Of a stretch of DNA of 39,117 bases, positions 24,350 through 31,993 are shown one piece after another. Within the stretch, counting starts at the first letter, position 1. The number at the start of each line of letters is the position of its first letter. The position numbers and the translations under genes are program-made. The stretch is from Pseudomonadota bacterium (GTDB taxonomy: Bacteria > Pseudomonadota > Alphaproteobacteria > Acetobacterales > Acetobacteraceae). A model generated the notes under the pieces. That model saw nothing but the letters and a program-made list of their open reading frames with translations, was not told the DNA's origin and did not search any database. The stretch is from positions 1-39,117 of the forward strand of contig JAJZCG010000017.1 in assembly GCA_021846225.1 (NCBI GenBank), given 5' to 3'.

Positions 24350-26478
24350 TGACGAAAAATCTGACCAAAATGCTCGACAGCATCCACGACGATTTTGACG
24401 AGCTGGAGGAGCCCGGGTTTACCGGCTTCGCGCATTGCGCCCGCGAGACCACCGCGCTGCTCCGTTACGCCGCCAATTTCATGAGCTGCGTGGATTCGGC
24501 GCAGGAGGAGGCTGCAAGCTTCACGCGCTGGCTGGCGTATAACCGGGCTCGCTTCAACCTGAACGATGAGCTGTTCTCGCAGCTGGAGATGTCCCACCGG
24601 CGCAACGCCGCTACCGGTACGGTCGGCCGCCGCCGCTGGCAGGGGTTGCGCGACGCGGTGATGCTGCGGCTGGAGCAGCCCACACCTGAGGGCGTTGTTG
24701 CATCCGGTCTCGCGGCGGTGAGTGCGGCGCTGGGGTTTGATGAGCTGGATGCCGCGCTGTTTGGCATCATCTTCCGCTATGGGCACGACAATACCCTGGA
24801 ACGGCTGTTCGACCTGATTTCCCAGGCCCGCAAACGGCCCAACTCTCTCCGCCGTTTCACTGATAATTTCGCAATTCTGACCAATATGCCGCAGCAGGAG
24901 GTGGCGCGGCGCTTCCGGCCTGACGCGCTGCTGTGTGCCTCCGGCGCCATCCGGATCGACGAGGATGGCGACATCCATATCTCCGGGCGCGTGCGCAACC
25001 TGATCTTCAACTGCGGCGAGACCGGCGAGGACATGCGCAGCCAGCTTCTTGGGAGCCCGGTGGCGGCCAAGCTGCCCTGGGAAGCGTTCCGGCATCTGGG
25101 GCGGGAAAGCGAGTTGGCGCGCGACATGCTCGGCCGCGCCTTGGCCGGCGGGGAGCGCGGCGTGCACGTCCTGCTCTACGGCCCGCCCGGCACCGGCAAA
25201 ACGGAGTTCTCCGCGGCGCTGGCGGCGGCGCTCGGCTTCAAACTGCACGTCGTGGGCGAAGCAGACGGCAATGGCGGCGAGCCCTCACGGGGAGAGCGGC
25301 TCTCGGACCTGCTGCTGGCCCAGCGCGTGAATGGCGGTGAAGAGGCGCTGTATCTGTTCGACGAGGCGGAGGATCTGTTCCGTGGGAGCTGTCGCGACCG
25401 CGAGCCAGACCCGAAAATTTTTATCCACCGGCTGCTGGAGACGGCGAAAGTGCCGATGATCTGGGCCGCGAACGACATCCATGCGTTTACGCCAGCCGTG
25501 CTGCGGCGGATGAGCCTCTGCATCGAGGTGAAACTGCCCGAGGCACCGCGCCGGGCCGAGCTGTGGCAGGAACTGGCCGCCAATGAGGGTGTGGCGCTGG
25601 ATGCAACCACGGCCGGGGAGTTGGCGCGGCTGATTCCCTCGGCCCCCTCGGTGGCGCGCACGGCCCTGCGGGCAGCCCGGCTGACCGATGGCACCGCAGA
25701 GACGGCGCGGCTGGTGGCGCGCGGCATGGTTAAGGCCATCGGCCATGGGCAAATGCCCACACCGGAGGCCGCGCCTGGCGAGGAGCTGTACGACCCCGCC
25801 CTGAGCCGCGCGGATGTGGACCTGCCTGCCCTGGTGGCGCGCCTCGCCCGCCCCGGCGCGCCGCGTGCCGTCTCGCTGCTGCTGTCCGGCCCGCCTGGCA
25901 CTGGCAAGAGCGCTTTTGCCCGGCATCTGGCCGAGGCCATGGGGCTGGGCGTGCTGCACAAGCGCGGCTCCGACATTTTCGGCAGTTACGTAGGTGAGAC
26001 GGAGCGCAACATCGCCGCCGCCTTTGCCGAAGCGCGGGAGGCGCAGAAATTCCTCATCTTCGACGAGGTGGACTCCCTGCTCGCCGGCCGCGACCGCGCC
26101 GTGCGCAACTGGGAGGTGAGCCAGGTGAACGAGATGCTGACCTGGATGGAGAGCCATCCGCAGCCCTTCGCCTGCACCACCAACCTGCCCGAGGGGCTGG
26201 ACGCCGCCAGCCTGCGCCGCTTCCTCATCCGCGTGAATTTTGACCATCTCGCCCCGGCGCAGAGCCTGCGTCTGTTCCACAACGTGTTCCGCATGGCGCC
26301 GCCGGAACGTCTGGCGCGGCTGGACCGGCTGACCCCGGCGGATTTTACCCGGCTGGCGCGGCGGCTGGCGGTGCTGGGGGAGACGCCTTCGGCACACCGT
26401 CTGGTGGGGCTGTTGGAAACCGAGATGGAGGCGCGCGAAGGCAAGCCGCGCGGCATCGGGTTTGCCCGTCATGGTTGA
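24349..26478 (+). CDS. Double AAA+ ATPase
   Basis: A 709-residue ATPase with two AAA modules behind a helical N-terminal region of about 240 residues. Module 1: Walker A GPPGTGKT (278-285), Walker B LYLFDEAEDLF (about 334-344), sensor-1 region MIWAANDIHAFTPAVLRRMS. Module 2: Walker A GPPGTGKS (514-521), Walker B FLIFDEVDSLL (about 568-578), sensor-1 region FACTTNLPEGLDAASLRRF. Both modules look catalytically competent. It resembles the SpoVK/Cdc48-like group rather than Clp or Lon; no protease domain is attached. It is coupled to the 88-aa gene upstream and overlaps the WYL gene downstream by 8 bp. It probably remodels a protein or nucleoprotein complex. The target is unknown. Confidence 0.88.
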   Translation: MTKNLTKMLDSIHDDFDELEEPGFTGFAHCARETTALLRYAANFMSCVDSAQEEAASFTRWLAYNRARFNLNDELFSQLEMSHRRNAATGTVGRRRWQGLRDAVMLRLEQPTPEGVVASGLAAVSAALGFDELDAALFGIIFRYGHDNTLERLFDLISQARKRPNSLRRFTDNFAILTNMPQQEVARRFRPDALLCASGAIRIDEDGDIHISGRVRNLIFNCGETGEDMRSQLLGSPVAAKLPWEAFRHLGRESELARDMLGRALAGGERGVHVLLYGPPGTGKTEFSAALAAALGFKLHVVGEADGNGGEPSRGERLSDLLLAQRVNGGEEALYLFDEAEDLFRGSCRDREPDPKIFIHRLLETAKVPMIWAANDIHAFTPAVLRRMSLCIEVKLPEAPRRAELWQELAANEGVALDATTAGELARLIPSAPSVARTALRAARLTDGTAETARLVARGMVKAIGHGQMPTPEAAPGEELYDPALSRADVDLPALVARLARPGAPRAVSLLLSGPPGTGKSAFARHLAEAMGLGVLHKRGSDIFGSYVGETERNIAAAFAEAREAQKFLIFDEVDSLLAGRDRAVRNWEVSQVNEMLTWMESHPQPFACTTNLPEGLDAASLRRFLIRVNFDHLAPAQSLRLFHNVFRMAPPERLARLDRLTPADFTRLARRLAVLGETPSAHRLVGLLETEMEAREGKPRGIGFARHG

Positions 26479-27507
26479 GCTGCCGGTTGCGAAACGGCTG
26501 GTTTCGCGCAACCCTGCGGTCATGCGCTATGAACCCAGTACGAATCTGCTCCGCCTGGTCCTGCTGCTCTCCGGCTCCCGCATGGGGCTGACTTTGGACG
26601 AGATGGCCGCGCAGCTGGAGGTGGGGCGGCGCACGGCGGAGCGGCTGCGCGACCAGCTGGCCACGTTGTTTCCAGGCTTGGCCTATACTGACGATGACAG
26701 CCGTGTGCGCCGCTGGCGCCTGCCGCCAGGGATGCTGCCGCCAGTACCGCCCCCCCCTACAATGCTGGCGACTTTGGAGGGGCTGGCGCGCGATCTCTCC
26801 ACCCAGAGCGACAGCGCCCGCGCCGCTGATCTGCGCGACGCCGCCGCCAGCCTGCGCGCGACGCCGCCGCCAGCCTGCGCGCGATGCTGCCGCCCGCACG
26901 GCTTCTCCAGGCAGAACCGGATATCGAGGCGCTGATGCAGGCCGAGGGTTCCGCCGCGCATCCTGGCCCAAGGTTAAAACTCGACCGCGCCATGATGGCG
27001 GAAATCCGCACCGCCATCCTTGGCTTCCACAAGCTCGCGCTCACCTACCGGCCGACGGAACCGCGCATACCGGGAAGGCGGGTGATCTGCCCCTACGGCG
27101 TGCTGTACGGCCGGCGGGCCTATCTGGTGGCGCATACTGAGACTGGCGGGGAAATGCGCCTCTGGCGTCTGGATCGCATCAGCGATGTCTCGGCGCTGAA
27201 GGAAAATTTTGTGGCCCAGAAATTCGACCTGGCATCCTACGCGGCGCAGTCGTTCGGGGTGTTTCAGGAACCGGCGCAGAAGGTGGTGCTGCGCTTTTCT
27301 CCCGGTGCGGCGGATGACGCGGCCGAGTGGGTGTTTCACGCAAGCCAGGTATTGGAGCCGCAGGAGGATGGATCGCTGATCGTGCGGTTCAGATGCGGTG
27401 GGATGGTGGAACTTTCGTGGCATCTGTTCACCTGGGGACGCGAGACGGTTGAGGTCATGGCACCGTTAGACCAAACAGCGTTGTCTGACTTTGTGAGGAG
27501 CAGATAA
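26471..27507 (+). pseudogene. WYL-domain transcriptional regulator, frameshifted by a tandem duplication
   Basis: A winged-helix plus WYL regulator of the kind that often controls phage-defence operons. The N-terminal HTH reads LLRLVLLLSGSRMGLTLDEM then AAQLEVGRRTAERLRDQLAT. The WYL domain lies after position 27000 (ILGFHKLALTYRPTEP, VICPYGVLYGRRAYLVAH, RLWRLDRISDVSAL), followed by a C-terminal extension with VVLRFSPGAADDAAEWVFHA. A perfect 23-bp tandem duplication (26835-26880) breaks the frame. With one copy removed the gene is 1014 bp, encoding 337 residues in one frame. The ATG at 26471 overlaps the AAA stop by 8 bp. It is now either inactive or split into a lone HTH fragment and a WYL fragment startable at 26884. 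Confidence 0.85.
26835..26880. repeat. 23-bp perfect tandem duplication in the WYL gene
   Basis: Two identical 23-bp copies (26835-26857 and 26858-26880, beginning GCGACGCCGCCGCCAGCC). The junction is flanked by short GCG repeats that favour slippage. The duplication shifts the frame by two. Removing one copy restores DLRDAAASLRAMLPPARLL. Confidence 0.92.
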
Positions 27508-27509
27508 AA

Positions 27510-27611
27510 ATGACCGAAGTCTCTTTCAGGAGTGTCGGGCCCAGGCCAATCTTCCCCCATGGTTGGTGGTTGGAGAACGTACCGATGTTTGGCCAAATTA
27601 TTCTCGGTTAA
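27510..27611 (+). CDS. Possible 33-residue ORF after the WYL gene
   Basis: A short frame opening MTEVSFRSVGPRPIFPHGWW, with GAGGAG 9 bases upstream and only two bases after the WYL stop. No family is recognised. It could be a leader or a chance frame. The rest of the gap to 27806 shows no gene and is AT-richer than the flanks. Confidence 0.28.
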   Translation: MTEVSFRSVGPRPIFPHGWWLENVPMFGQIILG

Positions 27612-27806
27612 ATGATGTTGGGTGCGGCCGTGAGCGCCAGTTCAAGCGAATACTCTACCGCTTGATGCGAGCTAATGCATGAGCGTAACATCCATCCGTG
27701 GCGAGTCGCGAGAGGGAGTTCTGTTAATCATCTAGCCGCCTCTACCGCGGCGCTGTCAAGGACTGCTTAACCTGCTTGAATTTTAACACTGCATTGGATT
27801 TGAAAA

Positions 27807-28511
27807 ATGATTCCACTGATGACGAAACAGCAACATGCGAGATTTACGGCACTGAAAGCTGAAATGGACAAGAAATACCAAAAAAACGCGCAGGTATTTA
27901 TACCGGTAGGCCCGTCGAAAATCAGCGATATTCCGGCCAGGATATTATTTATCGGACAAGCGACCGGTGGGGAATGGTCCAGCGAGAGCTTGAGCGATTA
28001 CGATACAGCGTGGGATAAGGCCACCGGCGAGGTGGCCGAATGCGCACCTAGTCGAACAGGTGGCTTCTGGCAGGTTGTCGATGACATCACTAAAAACACG
28101 TTTCGCGAGATTGGAGTACAATTGCCGGCAGAACGATATTGCGATGTAATTGGCTGGTCGAATTTGGCCAAAATATCAAAATATTCTGGGAATCCCAATG
28201 GAGGGGCGTTAAACATGCAAGCGGATCTCTGCGTAGAGCAGCTTCAGTTTGAGATTCAGACGATGGATCCGACCGCAATCGTGTTGCTTTCGGGGGAGTT
28301 CGCCCGCAAACAGATTCTTTATCCTGTGTTCGGTGAGGATGATTGGTCACACGATAATGAAGAGAGAGATCGCGTGGCTTTTAAGGTCGTTCACGGCCGG
28401 CCAGTCCTATTCCTGAACCACCCTAGAAGAATGGGTGGCCCGGGCTACAGGAAAGCCTCGGTCGATTTTGCGGTAAGCATGATCGCTCATCATGTTCGGT
28501 CCGGATACTAA
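27807..28511 (+). CDS. Uracil-DNA-glycosylase-fold protein, divergent
   Basis: A 234-residue protein with the layout of the UDG superfamily but no close member recognised. ARILFIGQATGGEW (44-57) takes the place of the GxDPG loop, YCDVIGWSNLAKI (111-123) that of the NLxK element, DPTAIVLLSGEFARKQIL (154-171) that of the central strand-helix, and VLFLNHPRRMGGPGY (200-214) that of the HPS DNA-intercalation loop. The first loop lacks the usual catalytic Asp or Asn, so it may bind rather than excise bases. The start at 27807 has a weak ribosome site; a second ATG is at 27819. It sits in an AT-rich segment with the next gene 12 bp downstream, apparently inserted into the operon. Fold assignment is by motif pattern only. 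Confidence 0.55.
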   Translation: MIPLMTKQQHARFTALKAEMDKKYQKNAQVFIPVGPSKISDIPARILFIGQATGGEWSSESLSDYDTAWDKATGEVAECAPSRTGGFWQVVDDITKNTFREIGVQLPAERYCDVIGWSNLAKISKYSGNPNGGALNMQADLCVEQLQFEIQTMDPTAIVLLSGEFARKQILYPVFGEDDWSHDNEERDRVAFKVVHGRPVLFLNHPRRMGGPGYRKASVDFAVSMIAHHVRSGY

Positions 28512-28523
28512 AGGATCACCGCC

Positions 28524-28979
28524 ATGGAGAAAGGTGCTGCATGGCGGGATCGGGCAATGCAAGACGAACTGGGACGGGAAATCATAGCTGCGGTAACTGG
28601 AAACGGATTGGTCGGGATCGACTTATCGGATGTGCAAATATTCTTGGATGGATCCTGCTATACGGTCGCCGCAAAAGGAGAGGCCGCCGGTATGGACTGT
28701 TTCACGTCAGCCACACATGCGGCTGTTGATTTCTTAAGACAAAAACAGCCCTGGATAGATGATGCAATTAGTTTCCTATCTATTATCACGGGTGGCAATG
28801 ATATGATGGTGGAGGACGTGGATGCCGTAGTGAATATCATCGCTGACCGCTTTAAACGTTCAGATTATATTATGACAGCGGCGATCAAAAACAAATCGAT
28901 GATGCGCTGTGCCCGAGTAACTCTTGTCGCAGCAAGAGAGGCTTGCACCGTTAGTCATAGAAATAGTATTCATTCGTAA
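28524..28979 (+). CDS. Stand-alone FtsZ C-terminal-like domain protein
   Basis: A 151-residue protein that aligns by eye with the C-terminal domain of FtsZ, without the GTPase domain. GIDLSDVQIFLDGSCYTVA (31-49) corresponds to FtsZ VDFADVRTVM, GEAAGMDCFTSATHAAV (52-68) to GxASGxxRAxxAAxxAI, FLSIITGGNDMMVEDVDAVV (84-103) to VLVNITAGxDLxLxE, and CARVTLVAA (129-137) to LRVTVVAT. AAGGA precedes the ATG. The gene is 12 bp after the UDG-like gene and its TAA overlaps the next ATG by one base (TAATG). A lone copy of this domain could interfere with FtsZ or tubulin-like assembly. Similarity is from memory; the function is inferred. Confidence 0.5.
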   Translation: MEKGAAWRDRAMQDELGREIIAAVTGNGLVGIDLSDVQIFLDGSCYTVAAKGEAAGMDCFTSATHAAVDFLRQKQPWIDDAISFLSIITGGNDMMVEDVDAVVNIIADRFKRSDYIMTAAIKNKSMMRCARVTLVAAREACTVSHRNSIHS

Positions 28980-29377
28980 TGGTCGGCATCTTCTGGCTTC
29001 TGCCCTCGGCCGGTGACGTCGTGCTACTTGGTCACGATGTCACGCTCGAGGCGGCCGAGGCATATGGTGATTGTCTAACTGACCCACTCAGCCATTATGA
29101 TGCCTGGGAAAGCACGAAGCGCGGCAAGCCGCTGCTGGCGCCGCTAGATGCCGCCACGAAGCGGCTGATTGCGGCCTCCGAATACGAGGACTGGCCGCGC
29201 GGGCGCGTCGTGCATGATGGCACGGCGCAAAAATTCATCGTCTATGCTGACCTCCAGATATTCCCGCACGCAACTCTCGTCCGCGCCCATTTCAGCCTGC
29301 CTCCAGACGCGCCATTCCGCACCGATCCGCATTACCGCAACAGCAAACGCCTGCCCCGGGAGCAACCTGCCGCATGA
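28979..29377 (+). CDS. 132-residue protein of an unnamed small family, coupled to the nuclease gene
   Basis: A small protein with the pattern MVGIFWLLPSAGDVV, then SHYDAWES, then DWPRGRVVHDGTAQKFIVYAD and a tail with DPHYRNSKRL. I recall similar free-standing proteins with GxFW, HYxxW, PRGRV and DxHYR marks in many bacteria, but no named function. It starts on the stop of the FtsZ-like gene (TAATG), and its own TGA overlaps the nuclease start by four bases (ATGA). It is GC-rich like the nuclease and unlike the two genes before it, so it probably belongs with the helicase-nuclease pair. Confidence 0.72.
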   Translation: MVGIFWLLPSAGDVVLLGHDVTLEAAEAYGDCLTDPLSHYDAWESTKRGKPLLAPLDAATKRLIAASEYEDWPRGRVVHDGTAQKFIVYADLQIFPHATLVRAHFSLPPDAPFRTDPHYRNSKRLPREQPAA

Positions 29378-31993
29378 CCCCCACGCTCATCCTTGGCTGG
29401 TCGCTGGACGGCGCCCCCGCGCCGGTTGGCCTGCCGCCGTTCACCGCCGCTGCGGGGCCGCTCGGCTGCCTCGATCTGCTCGGCCAATGGCTGGGGATGG
29501 ACACGCGCGCCGCCCCTGAGGCCAGCCGCATCGCCGCCTGCCATGCCGCCATCGCCGCACAGGAAGGCCGGTTCTGGTCAAAATCGTTCACGGTCGATTC
29601 CTGGGCCACCGCCCGGCGCGTACTGGCATTGCGCGATGCCCTGCTGCTCGCCGGATGGGATGGCACGGCGGATGCAACCACCCCGCCGCGCATCGCGGAC
29701 CTCGCCAGCCTGCCGGCCTTGCCGCGCGGCGTGGCGGATGTGCTGCGCGAGGTCATCGCGGTACTGCCCGGGCGCAAGCCGCCGTTTCTACCGTGCTTCA
29801 GCCTGGCCGAGCCCGCAAAACTCTGGCCGCCGCTGTGGCAGAAGCTGTTCGCGCAACTTGGCGTAACGGTCTACGCTGCGCCGGAAGCGCCCGCGACGGG
29901 CGATCTCGCGGCGCTGCGGGGTTTTCTTGCAGGTGGCCCTGCCGCCAACTGGTCGGGCGACGGCAGCGTCACGCTGCTCACGGGGGCCACCGCCTCCACC
30001 GCCAATCTGCTCTCCGCCTGGCTCCCCGGCCTGCCGCCCGGCGCTGCCCTGCTCGGCGGCGAGGATAGCCTGTTGCCCACATTGCTGCGCGCGCGCCACC
30101 AGCCGCGCCCCGCCGCGCTGGAAGGGGCGGACCTGGGCGCACAACTGCTCGCCCTCGGGCTGGCGCTGTTGTGGGACCCGTTCGATGCCGCGGCCGCTCG
30201 CCCTCGGGCTGGCGCTGTTGTGGGACCCGTTCGATGCCGCGGCCGCGCTGGAATTTTTGGCCCTGCCGCAGAATCCGCTCGGCGGCACCTGCCGCTTTCT
30301 CACGGATGCCATCGTGCAAAGCCCAGGCTATGGCGGCGTAAACTACCGTGCCGGGCGGCATCGGGCCCTGCGGGCGAAACTGCGCGCCGGCCGTGCGCGG
30401 GGAGCGAACCGCGCCACCCGCCATGCGGCGGCACGGGCAAGATTGGCCGCCATCGATGCCTGGATTCCACCAAAACGCTTCACGGCCGAGCGCGGGGTTC
30501 CCGCCGCCGCCGTCACCACTTTATGCACGCTGGTGCAGAGCTGGGCAGCCAAACGCAGCATGCCCGAGGCCGGGGCGGCGGCTTCCTCCCTGGCACAGGC
30601 GCTTGCCCTTAGCGGCGTGGCAGTGCTGGACGCCATGTTGCTCGGCCGGATGTTGGAGACAGCCGCATCCGGCGCGGTGACGCTGCATGCCGCCGAGGCC
30701 GCGCCGTGGCGCTTCTTCGCCCGGCCTGGGGCGCGGCTGGATGCGGCAGACACCACCATCTGGTGGCTCGGCGGCGCGGAGGGGCAATCGGTTTTGCCCT
30801 GGCGCATGGCGGAGCAAGGCTGGATGGCGGCGCACGGCTTGGTGCCGGATGAGGCGCTGGCCCCAGCCCGGGCCCGCGCGGGATTGCGCCGTGCCGTCAC
30901 CCTCACCTCTGGCCACCTGGTTATCGCCGCACCGCGCGGCGCGGCGGAGGAAGGCGGCGCGCATCCGCTGCTCGCGCAATTGCAGGGTTGCTTCGGCGAG
31001 AGCCTGGGGCGCGCCTGGGTGGAGGCGGAGTCCCTGCAATCAGGCGGGGTTTTCGCAGGGGTGAAGCTGCCCTCCCGCACAATGCCCGCGGCCGCCCCTC
31101 CCGCCGCGCGCCGGGACTGGCTGGTGTCCCCCGGTCTCGTTGGCTCGCGAGATCTGGAATCGGCCTCGGGCATGGAAACGCTGCTCGGCTGCAAGCTGAA
31201 ATGGGTGCTGCAATACGCTGCGAAGCTTTATGCGCGCGGCCCGGCAACGCTGCCCGAAGCCAAACAGCTCACCGGCACCTTCCTGCATGAGGTGATGAGT
31301 CAGGTTCTCACCAACGGCTATACCAGCCCCGCGGATGCCGCCGCCAAGGCGCAGGCATTGGTCGAGCGGCTGTTGCCGGAAGAAGCGGCGCCATTGCTGC
31401 GGCCGGGGATGCAGGCCACGCAGGCCCGCGCCAAAGTGCGCATCGGCCAGGCCATGGCCGATCTCACCAGCCAGATCCAACAAGCGGGGTTGCGCGTGGC
31501 CGCCACGGAACGCGCCTTCGAGAAACCGCTGCCGGGCAATTTGGGGCAGCTCCAGGGCCGCATCGACGTGCTGCTGCACCGCCCGGCGGACGGGCTGCAT
31601 GTGGTGCTGGACGCCAAATGGTCGGCCTCCGGCTGGTACCGCAAGAAACTGGAACAGAACACGGCCGTACAGCTGGCGGCCTATGCCTGGCTGGTGGCGG
31701 GGCGCGGAGAGTCCGCCACGGCGGCGTATTACCTGCTGCGCCAGCTCCGGCTGCTGGCGGCGGATTCCTACCCCTTCCCGGGCGCGGCAGTGCCCGGCGC
31801 CGATCTCACGGCAAGCTGGAAGGCCGCCTTGGCCGATTACCGCGACGCGCTGGCAGAATTGCGCGGCGGCCGGATCATCGCCGCCGGTGTGCCGGGCGAT
31901 GATGACGAGGATGATGGGCCGCAGCTGAACATCCCGCCCCCCTGCACCTTCTGCGACTATCAAACCCTTTGCGGCGCGGGAGTCAGCGCATGA
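29374..31993 (+). pseudogene. AddB-like Fe-S PD-(D/E)XK nuclease, frameshifted by a tandem duplication
   Basis: The partner of the helicase downstream. The C-terminal part has a PD-(D/E)XK nuclease core (LQGRIDVLLHRPADGLHVV, then LDAKW, then QLAAYAWLVAGRG). A cysteine set fits the AddB/Cas4 iron-sulfur staple: one Cys in LLGCKLKWVLQY and three in PPCTFCDYQTLCG. The long N-terminal part (TLILGWSLDGAP...) has no Walker A, as in AddB. A perfect 49-bp tandem duplication (30147-30244) shifts the frame; without one copy the gene is 2571 bp, encoding 856 residues. With it, translation from 29374 stops at 30612, before the nuclease domain. Start and stop overlap the neighbours by four bases each (ATGA). 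Confidence 0.85.
30147..30244. repeat. 49-bp perfect tandem duplication in the AddB-like gene
   Basis: Two identical 49-bp copies (30147-30195 and 30196-30244, starting GCTCGCCCTCGGGCTGGCGC). The length is 1 modulo 3, so it breaks the frame. The second copy restores the downstream frame LEFLALPQNPLGGT only when one unit is removed. Confidence 0.92.

Noticed and set aside
25285-26523. 412-codon minus-strand frame opposite the AAA ATPase
   Set aside because: Shadow frame rich in Arg/Gln/His; the plus strand encodes both Walker motifs.
26835-30244. The two tandem repeats as CRISPR or VNTR arrays
   Set aside because: Each has only two directly abutting copies inside a coding region with no spacers; simple tandem duplications explain them.
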